The translations under genes and the position numbers were made by a program. A stretch of DNA of 14,590 nucleotides from Ignavibacteriaceae bacterium (GTDB lineage Bacteria > Bacteroidota > Ignavibacteria > Ignavibacteriales > Ignavibacteriaceae), in contig JARLHB010000403.1 of the NCBI GenBank assembly GCA_031292465.1, positions 1 to 14,590 of the forward strand, read 5' to 3'. Position 1 is the stretch's first letter. Each line of letters opens with the position of its first letter. The notes under the pieces were generated by a model that worked only from the letters and a program-made list of their open reading frames with translations, was not told the DNA's origin and did no database searches. Shown one piece after another: positions 1 through 6,920 of the stretch.

Positions 1-242
1 CAGATTCAGACGGAAAAAATGCTTATCCTATTTCAGGTTTCACATGGTTGTTAATTTACAAGAATATGCAGGATAAAGAAAAAGCTACTGCTCTTGTAAA
101 ATTCCTTCATTGGGCAATGGAAAAAGGCGAATCTTATGCTAATGGCTTGTACTATGCTCCGCTGCCAAAAGAAGTAGTAAAATTATGCGAAAAAAAGATC
201 AACACAATTACTGCAAATGGAAATAAAATCAGTGCTAAATAA
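1..242 (+). CDS. pstS: Phosphate ABC transporter substrate-binding protein PstS, C-terminal fragment (5' end outside window)
   Basis: Only the last 80 codons are present, in the frame whose first full codon begins at base 3, ending with TAA at 240-242. The visible protein opens with DSDGKNAYPISGFTWLLIYK, matching the conserved C-terminal part of PstS proteins, where a YPI..FTW segment leads into the final helices. PstS is the periplasmic (or lipid-anchored) phosphate-binding protein that delivers phosphate to the PstCA channel. The identity is strongly supported by the pstC, pstA, pstB and phoU genes that follow directly. The signal peptide and the phosphate-binding loops lie to the left of the window. 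The stop codon lies 26 bp inside the proposed pstC frame, so the two genes are probably translationally linked. Confidence 0.93.
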   Translation, partial: DSDGKNAYPISGFTWLLIYKNMQDKEKATALVKFLHWAMEKGESYANGLYYAPLPKEVVKLCEKKINTITANGNKISAK

Positions 243-1239
243 TGTTGAAGATGCACAAAGTGCAACGGCTTTTAAGGATTCTGCAAATGAACCCGAGAAA
301 AAAAGCTTTATAAAAAAAATATTTGGTCAGTCAAATTTAGGGGATTTTATTTTTGAAAAACTAACACTGCTTTTTGCAGTGTTAGTTTTTTTATTGGTAA
401 TATTGATGGCATACGAGATGTATACCAATTCCAGGCTTTCTATTGCGAAGTTTGGCTGGGGATTTCTTACTTCATCTACATGGGACCCCGTTACGGAAGT
501 TTATGGAGCGCTGCCGGTTATATATGGAACGGTAGTATCCTCTTTGTTAGCCCTTCTTATTGCGGTTCCGCTTGGTTTAGGGGTTGCAGTTTTCCTTTCG
601 GAAATAGCTCCGGGATGGCTGGAAAAACCGCTTTCTTTTTTAACAGAACTTCTTGCAGGTATTCCAAGTGTTGTTTATGGTTTGTGGGGAATATTTGTTC
701 TTGTCCCATGGTTAAGGGATTCTATTGAACCATTCTTGCAAGATCATTTTGGGAAGCTTCCGTTTTTTCAAGGCGCTCCTTACGGATTTGGTATGCTGGC
801 TGCGGCTCTTATCCTTTCGGTTATGGTACTTCCTATAATTTCATCTATTTCAAGAGATATTTTAAGGTCGGTCCCCTTTACTTTAAGAGAAGCTGCTTAT
901 GGAATTGGAGCTACAAAATGGGAAGTAACTAAGTTAGTTCTTTCAAATGCCAGATCAGGACTTTTGGGTGCTATAATGCTTGGCCTGGGGCGCGCAATAG
1001 GCGAAACAATGGCTGTTACAATGGTTATAGGCAACAGGCCTATTATTTCTGCATCGTTGTTTGATCCTTCTTATACTATGGCAAGCGTTCTGGCTAATGA
1101 ATTTACTGAAGCAACTTCAGATTTATATATGAATGCTTTAATTGAATTAGCTTTGGTATTATTTGTCATCACTATAATTATTAATATGTTTGCACAACTT
1201 TTAGTTTGGAGTATGAATAGGAAATGGAAAAAAGGGTAG
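217..1239 (+). CDS. pstC: Phosphate ABC transporter permease PstC
   Basis: A 340-aa inner-membrane protein, one of the two channel subunits of the PstSCAB phosphate importer. A charged N-terminal cytoplasmic stretch of about 45 residues is followed by a first membrane helix (KLTLLFAVLVFLLVILM, from about residue 48), then several further hydrophobic segments. The ABC-permease EAA loop is clear in the second half (EAAYGIGATKWEVTKLVLSN), followed by GRAIGETMAV, typical of PstC/PstA. The ATG at 217 overlaps pstS by 26 bp; an in-frame GTG at 232 is an alternative start, and neither has a convincing Shine-Dalgarno sequence. The N-terminus is somewhat longer than usual. Oddity: codons for the first membrane helix contain a perfect 15-bp stem-loop with a T7 tail at 356-392 (listed separately). 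The stop overlaps pstA by 16 bp. Confidence 0.96.
   Translation: MEIKSVLNNVEDAQSATAFKDSANEPEKKSFIKKIFGQSNLGDFIFEKLTLLFAVLVFLLVILMAYEMYTNSRLSIAKFGWGFLTSSTWDPVTEVYGALPVIYGTVVSSLLALLIAVPLGLGVAVFLSEIAPGWLEKPLSFLTELLAGIPSVVYGLWGIFVLVPWLRDSIEPFLQDHFGKLPFFQGAPYGFGMLAAALILSVMVLPIISSISRDILRSVPFTLREAAYGIGATKWEVTKLVLSNARSGLLGAIMLGLGRAIGETMAVTMVIGNRPIISASLFDPSYTMASVLANEFTEATSDLYMNALIELALVLFVITIIINMFAQLLVWSMNRKWKKG
356..392 (+). terminator. Intrinsic-terminator-like hairpin inside pstC
   Basis: Left arm AAAAACTAACACTGC (356-370), loop TTTTT (371-375), right arm GCAGTGTTAGTTTTT (376-390), with the T tract running to 392 (seven T). All 15 pairs are perfect. It has the shape of a Rho-independent terminator but lies within codons for the first transmembrane helix of PstC. 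The inference is an attenuator that lowers pstCABphoU expression relative to pstS when ribosomes are not closely following the polymerase. The structure is seen directly; termination is not shown. Confidence 0.6.
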
Positions 1240-2087
1240 AACTAAACACATTTTCTTTTTTCCGAAGGAAAATCGTAAATGCAGTTATGCTTAGTCTGTC
1301 TTTGCTGGCTGCTATAATAACTATTATTCCGTTGATATTAATTTTCTATTATACAATTTCAAAAGGAATAACATATTTAAATCTTGATTTTTTTATACAT
1401 ATGCCTAAGCCGGTAGGGGAATCCGGAGGCGGTATGGCAAATGCAATTGTAGGCACTTTAATTTTAATTGGAATTGGCGGCGCTATAGGAATACCGGTTG
1501 GCATTCTTACCGGAACATATCTTTCAGAATTTGGAAACAATAAATTCGGTTTCATGGTAAGGTTCTTAACCGACGTTTTAAGCGGTATTCCTTCCATAGT
1601 TGTTGGTGTGGTTGCTTATACAATGGTTGTTATACCAATGCGGCATTTTTCTGCATTAGCAGGCGGAATTGCGCTTGGAATACTAATGATTCCTACCATA
1701 ACAAGAACTACCGAAGAAATGATAAGGCTTGTTCCGCAATCTTACCGTGAAGCCGGATTAGCATTGGGCATTCAGAAATGGAAAACAACTCTGTTGATTG
1801 TTTTAAGAACTGCATGGAAGGGAATAGCAACAGGTATTCTGCTGGGGCTTTCAAGAGCAGCCGGGGAGACTGCACCATTGTTATTTACTGCCCTGGGAAA
1901 CAGATTCTGGTCAACTAAAATTTTCCAGCCCATGGCTTCTTTAACTGTTTACATTTATGATTATGCAAAAGCACCTTTTGAGGATTGGAATAAGCAGGCA
2001 TGGACGGCAGCTTTAGTTTTAATTCTTATAATTTCATTTTTTAGTTTAATGTTCAGAATAATAACCAGGTCAAAATATAAAGTTTGA
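1224..2087 (+). CDS. pstA: Phosphate ABC transporter permease PstA
   Basis: A 287-aa inner-membrane permease, partner of PstC in the phosphate channel. There are several hydrophobic helices starting at about residue 18 (VMLSLSLLAAIITIIPLILI) and a typical PstA segment SGGGMANAIVGTLILIGIG. The EAA loop reads REAGLALGIQKWKTTLLIVL, followed by GLSRAAGETAPLLFTAL, a hallmark of PstA. The length is normal for the family. The start ATG lies inside the end of pstC (16-bp overlap); the AGGA just upstream is only 1-2 bases from the ATG and so probably does not act as a ribosome site, which makes translational coupling to pstC likely. pstB follows after 9 bp. Confidence 0.96.
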   Translation: MEKRVELNTFSFFRRKIVNAVMLSLSLLAAIITIIPLILIFYYTISKGITYLNLDFFIHMPKPVGESGGGMANAIVGTLILIGIGGAIGIPVGILTGTYLSEFGNNKFGFMVRFLTDVLSGIPSIVVGVVAYTMVVIPMRHFSALAGGIALGILMIPTITRTTEEMIRLVPQSYREAGLALGIQKWKTTLLIVLRTAWKGIATGILLGLSRAAGETAPLLFTALGNRFWSTKIFQPMASLTVYIYDYAKAPFEDWNKQAWTAALVLILIISFFSLMFRIITRSKYKV

Positions 2088-2096
2088 GTTTAATAT

Positions 2097-2909
2097 ATGT
2101 CTAATGAAGAAATAAAATCAGCCGTTATTGCAAGTACAGGGACGGCTGGCATTGTGCAACAGTCTCCTAAAATTTCCGCCAAAGATTTTTGTGCGTATTT
2201 TGGGAAATTTAAAGCTTTGAATAATATCAATATAGATGTTCCCGAAAAGAAAGTTGTCGCGATAATAGGCCCATCCGGCTGCGGTAAATCTACATTTTTA
2301 CGCTCTATAAACAGGATGCATGAAGTAGTCGGGGGAACAATTACAGGTTCGCTTACGCTTGACGGTGAAGAAATAATGAAATCCGATGCTGTAATGATAA
2401 GAAGAAAAATTGGTATGGTATTTCAGAAGCCAAATCCTTTTCCTACGATGTCTATCTTCAATAATGTTATAGCAGGTTATAAATTAAACGGGCACCATAA
2501 CAAGAAAAATTTAGCTGAAATTGTTGAAAAGAGTTTGCGTCAGGCCGCTTTGTGGGATGAAGTGAAGGATAAGCTTAATAAATCCGGCGCTGATATTTCC
2601 GGCGGGCAGCAGCAGAGGCTTTGTATAGCAAGAACAATTGCTATTAACCCTGAAGTTATTTTAATGGATGAGCCTGCCAGCGCACTTGATCCTATTTCTA
2701 CTGCTAAAATTGAAGAGCTTATTTTTGAACTTAAAAAAGATTACACAATAGTTATAGTTACGCATAATACGCAGCAGGCAGCAAGAGTAAGCGATTCTAC
2801 GGCTTTCTTTTATATGGGCGAATTGATTGAATACTCCGGAACAAAGAAAATGTTTACGTCGCCTGAAAAAAAACAGACGGAAGATTATATTACGGGCAGA
2901 TTTGGTTGA
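2097..2909 (+). CDS. pstB: Phosphate ABC transporter ATP-binding protein PstB
   Basis: A 270-aa cytoplasmic ATPase that powers PstCA-mediated phosphate import. Visible motifs in order: Walker A GPSGCGKST (58-66), Q-loop glutamine in FQKPNPFP (Q110), signature ISGGQQQR (167-174), Walker B VILMDEP (187-193, catalytic E192) and the switch histidine in VTHNTQQAARV (H223). FQKPNPFP and the C-terminal DYITGRFG are characteristic of PstB rather than other ABC ATPases. An N-terminal extension of about 25 residues precedes the core (ISAKDFCAYFGKFKAL). It follows pstA by 9 bp, with no clear Shine-Dalgarno sequence, and phoU comes 65 bp later. Confidence 0.98.
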   Translation: MSNEEIKSAVIASTGTAGIVQQSPKISAKDFCAYFGKFKALNNINIDVPEKKVVAIIGPSGCGKSTFLRSINRMHEVVGGTITGSLTLDGEEIMKSDAVMIRRKIGMVFQKPNPFPTMSIFNNVIAGYKLNGHHNKKNLAEIVEKSLRQAALWDEVKDKLNKSGADISGGQQQRLCIARTIAINPEVILMDEPASALDPISTAKIEELIFELKKDYTIVIVTHNTQQAARVSDSTAFFYMGELIEYSGTKKMFTSPEKKQTEDYITGRFG

Positions 2910-2974
2910 TATTATTTCTTGCTTATTTTAGTAACCTTAACTTAGCCAGCTATTAATTAAATAACGGGATTAAA

Positions 2975-3655
2975 ATGGAAAGACATTTTGAAAAAGAATT
3001 TGATGAATTAAAAATAACCATTAATAAGATGGCCTCCATAGTTGATGAACAGGTTGAAAACAGTTTCAAGGATATGGAAGACGCCGGCGTAAGGCTTTAT
3101 AAAGAAGTTAAGCAAAGAGACAGGGAAGTAGATGCTTATGATAATTTAATTATGGCGCAATGTGAAAATCTTTTAGCCCTATATCAGCCTGTAGCTACCG
3201 ACTTGCGCTTTATTTTAACTGCAATTAAAATTGACAGCCAGTTAGAACGTTGCGGTGATATTGCCGTTAATATTGTTCAGAGAGTTAAGAAGACAGACAA
3301 CTTCAGGGAGCTTATCACTCAAACGGACCTTCCAGAAATGGGCAGGACTGCAAGGATAATGGTTAAAGATGCTATTACAGCATTTATTAACAGGGATAGC
3401 GAGCTTGCTAAATCAATTTGGGCAAAGGATGAAATTGTAGATTCTTTTAATAAAAAAATATTTAATCAGCTTGTGGAAATTATAAAAGCTAAACCCGATC
3501 TGGCGGAAGCATGTGCTCACCTTATTGTACTTACAAGACAGATTGAAAGATTAGCTGATCATGCAACCAATATATCTGAAGATGTAATATTCCTTACCGA
3601 AAATGAAATTGTTTCTCATAAAAAGAAATTGGAAAATTATAAACTACCCGAGTAA
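2975..3655 (+). CDS. phoU: Phosphate-specific transport system accessory protein PhoU
   Basis: A 226-aa, all-helical cytoplasmic protein made of two repeats of a three-helix bundle, the normal PhoU size. Each repeat carries the expected E-x3-D metal-site motif: IDSQLERCGDIAVNI (E91/D95) and TRQIERLADHATNISED (E191/D195). The start MERHFEKEFDELK is typical of the family. PhoU links PstSCAB to the phosphate-sensing histidine kinase and restrains Pho signalling, and Pst uptake, when phosphate is plentiful. It is the last gene of the operon here. The 65-bp gap after pstB is AT-rich and shows no clear promoter. No phoR/phoB pair is adjacent within the window. Confidence 0.96.
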   Translation: MERHFEKEFDELKITINKMASIVDEQVENSFKDMEDAGVRLYKEVKQRDREVDAYDNLIMAQCENLLALYQPVATDLRFILTAIKIDSQLERCGDIAVNIVQRVKKTDNFRELITQTDLPEMGRTARIMVKDAITAFINRDSELAKSIWAKDEIVDSFNKKIFNQLVEIIKAKPDLAEACAHLIVLTRQIERLADHATNISEDVIFLTENEIVSHKKKLENYKLPE

Positions 3656-3668
3656 GCAATATTAACAA

Positions 3669-3700
3669 TGGAACAATGAAACCCTGGTCTCATTGTTCCA
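3669..3700. terminator. Inverted repeat between convergent phoU and HAD genes
   Basis: TGGAACAATGA (3669-3679) and TCATTGTTCCA (3690-3700) form a perfect 11-bp stem with a 10-base loop. It lies just after phoU and just after the end of the convergent HAD gene, so it could end transcription from both sides. Neither strand has a strong T tract after the stem, so Rho-independent function is uncertain. Confidence 0.5.
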
Positions 3701-3724
3701 ATAGTAAATTCCCTGGTTGATAAA

Positions 3725-4369
3725 CTAAATGTTTTGAAATATAAATTCCTTAAACTCATCAACTGTGTAAAAAAGGAAGTCGCTGGAAAGGTTTTTTACT
3801 TCTTCCTTTACATATGGATCCCACAAAACTGAAGCAATTTTTACTCCCGCTGACCTTGCGGCTATAAAGTCTCCGGGCGCATCGCCAATCATAAGCGCCC
3901 TGTTTTTATCCAGTTTATACTCGTTTATAAAGTTGTTTATTCCTTCTGAAGACGGCTTATGGTTTATAACATCATCGCCGGTTATAACCATATCAAAATA
4001 ATCATATATCTCAAGTTTCTTCAGTGTAATTGTGGCAGCTTCTCTTCCTTTGCCCGTAAAGATAGCAAGAAGCACTTTCTTTGATTTTATAAATGAAAGG
4101 ACTTCTTTTATACCCGGGAAAAGATGTGCCATGTTATGATTCTTCGTATAGTAATCATAATAATCTTTCCTTGCGGAATCGTAATTATCCCCGGTCCATT
4201 CCTTTAATATTACATCTTCAGGCGGCCCGAATAATTTCATTATGTCTTCGTTTGAAAAATATTTATTCAGATACTTATTAGCTATGAATCTGAAAGATTC
4301 AAAAATCAGGTCATTAGTTGAAGTCAGCGTACCGTCAACATCGAATATAATTCCGTCATAATTGTGCAT
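3725..4369 (-). CDS. HAD-superfamily phosphatase, phosphoglycolate-phosphatase-like
   Basis: A 214-aa cytoplasmic hydrolase with all four HAD motifs: I, FDVDGTLT (nucleophile D10, acid D12); II, FTGKG (T105); III, HKPSSEG (K138); IV, IGDAPGDFIAA (D163, D167). A helical cap lies between motifs I and II (about residues 15-85, containing FGPPED). This is the Gph/PpaX/beta-phosphoglucomutase branch. The substrate cannot be read from sequence; a small phosphate ester such as phosphoglycolate, or pyrophosphate, is most likely. The ATG is preceded by AGGA about six bases upstream. It is convergent with phoU and divergent from the chromate transporter, so it is probably a single-gene unit with its own promoter near 4422-4450. 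Confidence 0.88.
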   Translation of the reverse strand: MHNYDGIIFDVDGTLTSTNDLIFESFRFIANKYLNKYFSNEDIMKLFGPPEDVILKEWTGDNYDSARKDYYDYYTKNHNMAHLFPGIKEVLSFIKSKKVLLAIFTGKGREAATITLKKLEIYDYFDMVITGDDVINHKPSSEGINNFINEYKLDKNRALMIGDAPGDFIAARSAGVKIASVLWDPYVKEEVKNLSSDFLFYTVDEFKEFIFQNI

Positions 4370-4421
4370 TTAGGTCCTGTAAATAAATTTTTAGCATATA
4401 CAAATTTATATAAAAACAAAC

Positions 4422-4450
4422 TATATAACCTTTAAACAGTTTGCTGTAAA
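4422..4450 (-). promoter_or_regulatory. Candidate sigma70-type promoter of the HAD gene
   Basis: On the minus strand TTTACA (4450-4445) is followed after exactly 17 bases by TATATA (4427-4422), about 50 bases before the HAD start codon. The match is fair (5/6 and 4/6) but the region is AT-rich, so chance is a real possibility. Confidence 0.35.
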
Positions 4451-4538
4451 TAACTTTACAATTATTTAATTTGGATAAGAAATGAGAACCCTGCATTTTT
4501 ATACTTTTGAAACTATACCATGAATAAAATATAGATTT

Positions 4539-5690
4539 ATGATTAAGCTTAGAGAAATAGCAGCATTATTTTTAAAATTAGGTTTTACTGCATTTGGCGG
4601 ACCGGCTGCACATATTGCAATGATGGAAGATGAGGTTGTAAAAAAAAGGAAGTGGATTACCCATGACCATTTCCTTGATTTACTTGGAGCTACTAATTTA
4701 ATACCAGGGCCTAATTCTACGGAAATGGCTATTCATATAGGTTATGTAAAAGCGGGGTGGAAAGGGCTGATAACAGCGGGTGTATGTTTTATTATGCCTG
4801 CTTCGATTATAACGCTTATTCTTGCATATCTATATAAGGCTTATGGAACGATGGCTTCACCGGAAGCATTTATCTCCGGGATGCACCCTGCAATTATTGC
4901 TGTAATATTTGCGGCCATGTACCGCCTTAGCAGGCCGAAGATGAAAAATTATTTTATGCTGACCGTTATGGCGCTTGTTGCAGTCCTTAACCTTGCCGGC
5001 ATAGATGAAGTATTTCTTCTTATCTGTTCCGGTGTACTTGGCATAATATGGGAACTGAGAGAAAAAATAATAACATCTTTCTCAATGTTATTCTCTGTAA
5101 ATATACCGGCAGTAATTACAGGATTATTTTTTACTAACAACATTTTAAGTATTTCTGCCGGAGCTACCCCGGCGGGTATATTTTTATTTTTCCTTAAGAT
5201 AGGAATGGTTTTGTATGGCAGCGGTTATGTCCTAATCGCATATCTGCAGGGAGGCTTGGTAGAGTCGAGGCATTGGCTTACGCATAAACAGCTTCTTGAT
5301 GCAATAGCAATCGGCCAGTTTACACCCGGGCCGGTTCTTTCCACAGCAACGTTCATAGGCTACCAGTTAACGGGGATAACCGGGGCGGTTTCGGCTACTG
5401 CTGCTATATTTCTGCCTTCATTCTTACTCATTCTTTTAATCGGCCCATTTATTCCCAAAATCAGGAAGTATAAAGCTGCATCCGGATTCCTTAACGGGGT
5501 TAATGCGGCTTCATTAGGACTGATGCTCTCCGTTACGCTGCTGCTCGCAAAAACTGCATTAACTAATTTAAGTTCGGTTATAATCTTTTTACTTGCTGTT
5601 ATCTTATTAGTTATTAAAAATGTAAATGCCGTATGGATTATACTTGGAAGCGCTGCCGCAGGGTGGGCGCTGTTCCTGTTAAAAATATAA
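4539..5690 (+). CDS. chrA: Chromate transporter, long-chain CHR (ChrA) family
   Basis: A 383-aa integral membrane protein built from two homologous CHR halves. The first half has FLKLGFTAFGGPAAHIAMM (12-30) and NLIPGPNSTEMAIHIGY (53-69). The second repeats these as FLKIGMVLYGSGYVLIAYL (218-236) and GQFTPGPVLSTATFIGY (259-275). Around ten hydrophobic segments are visible. Long two-domain CHR proteins export chromate or act as sulfate-related anion transporters; the true substrate here is not determined. The length is typical of the bidomain form. The start ATG follows an AT-rich leader (TAAAATATAGATTT) with no Shine-Dalgarno sequence, as is common in Bacteroidota-like genomes. No ChrB-type regulator is adjacent. 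Confidence 0.92.
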   Translation: MIKLREIAALFLKLGFTAFGGPAAHIAMMEDEVVKKRKWITHDHFLDLLGATNLIPGPNSTEMAIHIGYVKAGWKGLITAGVCFIMPASIITLILAYLYKAYGTMASPEAFISGMHPAIIAVIFAAMYRLSRPKMKNYFMLTVMALVAVLNLAGIDEVFLLICSGVLGIIWELREKIITSFSMLFSVNIPAVITGLFFTNNILSISAGATPAGIFLFFLKIGMVLYGSGYVLIAYLQGGLVESRHWLTHKQLLDAIAIGQFTPGPVLSTATFIGYQLTGITGAVSATAAIFLPSFLLILLIGPFIPKIRKYKAASGFLNGVNAASLGLMLSVTLLLAKTALTNLSSVIIFLLAVILLVIKNVNAVWIILGSAAAGWALFLLKI

Positions 5691-5796
5691 TTATCAAGTG
5701 CCGCAGGACAATAGATTTAACAGTGCCTTAATATTAGCCTGATTATTTTAGTATTGCCGCTTTAACTTTATTCATAAATAATAGCTGAAAAGATTG

Positions 5797-6567
5797 ATGA
5801 AAACAGTAGTAATATTTTTTATCTTCATGTTCGTAGCAGCAATTGTCTTTTCTAAAGCCCAGGCAGATGTCGATTACTTACATGAAGGAGATGTTTATCA
5901 TGAGAAGTATGATAATATTAACGCGGTTAAAAGTTATGAAAAAGCATTAAAAACTTCTCCAAATAATTTCTGGGTATTGTCAAAACTTACTTTAGCCTGC
6001 GATGATGCCGGGGAAGAAATGCTTGAGTTGAAGAAGCATGACGAAGCAGAATCATATGTTAATAATGCAGTTAATTATGCGGAATTATTGCAGGCCGACT
6101 ATCCGGACAGTGCTTTGTCATATACCTATCTGGCTTTATCTTATGGAAATATTGCTATGTTTAAAGGAGGCAGGGAAAAAATAAAATATGCATTTAAGGT
6201 AAAACTCAATGCTGAAAAAGCAATGAAAATGAATCCTTCTGATGTTTATCCGTATATTATTCTTGGCATATATTACCGTGAAGCTGCCGGCCTTAATTGG
6301 TTTGAAAAATTATTTGCAAAATCATTCCTGGGGGGCGTACCGGAAGGAACCTATGACGAATCAAAACAAATGTTTTATAAGTCTTTATCTATAAACCACG
6401 AAATAATTTCAGCTTATTATAATTTATCAAAGACTTATGATAAACTAGACGATAAGAAAGACGAAATTGACTGTCTTAAAAAGGTTATTAAGTTACCCGT
6501 AAGAAATTTCAGGGATAAATATTCTAAAATTAAAGCCAACGTAATGTTAGAAAAATTGCAGGATTAA
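5797..6567 (+). CDS. Secreted tetratricopeptide-repeat protein
   Basis: A 256-aa protein starting at the ATG at 5797; a TTG directly before it is possible but less likely. Residues 2-23 form a signal peptide: K2, a hydrophobic core VVIFFIFMFVAAIVF and a SKAQA-DV signal-peptidase-I-like site, so the mature protein is probably periplasmic. The rest is helical with TPR-like repeats: AVKSYEKALKTSPNNFWVLSKLTLA, then SALSYTYLALSYGNIA, KLNAEKAMKMNPSDVYPYIILG, and QMFYKSLSINHEIISAYYNLSKTYDKL. TPRs bind proteins, so a scaffold or assembly role is possible; no enzyme motif is visible. It stands alone between chrA and a convergent small gene; TTGCCG (5754-5759), 17 bases, AATAAT (5777-5782) is a weak possible promoter. 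Confidence 0.82.
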   Translation: MKTVVIFFIFMFVAAIVFSKAQADVDYLHEGDVYHEKYDNINAVKSYEKALKTSPNNFWVLSKLTLACDDAGEEMLELKKHDEAESYVNNAVNYAELLQADYPDSALSYTYLALSYGNIAMFKGGREKIKYAFKVKLNAEKAMKMNPSDVYPYIILGIYYREAAGLNWFEKLFAKSFLGGVPEGTYDESKQMFYKSLSINHEIISAYYNLSKTYDKLDDKKDEIDCLKKVIKLPVRNFRDKYSKIKANVMLEKLQD

Positions 6568-6618
6568 ATATTTAACGGTATTGAATATTCTTACGGGTTA
6601 TTGAACCTAAACAATCTG

Positions 6619-6633
6619 ATCTTACGGTAAGAT
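6619..6633. terminator. Small inverted repeat at convergent gene ends
   Basis: ATCTTA (6619-6624), loop CGG, TAAGAT (6628-6633) forms a short 6-bp hairpin after the TPR gene, overlapping the stop codon of the convergent 81-aa gene. There is no strong T tract, so terminator function is weakly supported. Confidence 0.25.
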
Positions 6634-6867
6634 TGTATTATCCTTATTCTCAGATATTTCTTTCGGTTTTTTCTCTTTTAAAGATTTTGTCGTTTTATGT
6701 TCTTCTATTGAAACCACATAGTTTGTATTTATATAAACTTTATTAATATTATCATTCGAGCCGTCAAAGGATAAAAAGTTGGATGACAATTTTTTAATTG
6801 TAATCTTTTCATCGGAAATTACGGAAATTGTTTTGCCGTCTGTGAAACGAACTTTGTAAGATTTCAT
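6622..6867 (-). CDS. Small hypothetical protein, 81 aa, probably beta-rich
   Basis: I do not recognise a family. The first 55 residues alternate polar and hydrophobic in a way that suggests a small beta barrel or sheet (KSYKVRFTDGKTISVISDEK; VYINTNYVVSIEEH), followed by a charged, disordered tail rich in K, E, S and N. There is no signal peptide or membrane segment. The start ATG has a good AGGA six bases upstream, which supports real translation. It lies 53 bp downstream of the hybrid histidine kinase on the same strand, so it may be the last gene of that transcription unit. Confidence 0.65.
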   Translation of the reverse strand: MKSYKVRFTDGKTISVISDEKITIKKLSSNFLSFDGSNDNINKVYINTNYVVSIEEHKTTKSLKEKKPKEISENKDNTILP

Positions 6868-6920
6868 ATCTGTCCTGTATATAGTGTGTAATATATTATT
6901 ATGTTAAACATTTGTTTATT

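Noticed and set aside
4502..4509. TACTTTTG, a perfect match to the Bacteroidetes -7 element TAnnTTTG, 30 bases before chrA
   Set aside because: The only TTTG upstream (4470-4473) is too far for a -33 partner, and the element is short enough to occur by chance in AT-rich DNA.
4539..5690. chrA as part of the phosphate or arsenate system
   Set aside because: It is a single gene between unrelated neighbours, with its own leader and no phased array; adjacency alone is not enough to link it.
5717..5733. TTAACA and TTAATA spaced 11 bp upstream of the TPR gene, like the phased arrays
   Set aside because: Only two units, the second imperfect, with no further unit on either side; expected by chance in AT-rich sequence.
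5794..5796. TTG as start codon of the TPR protein
   Set aside because: An ATG follows immediately and gives a normal signal peptide start (MKT), so the ATG is preferred.
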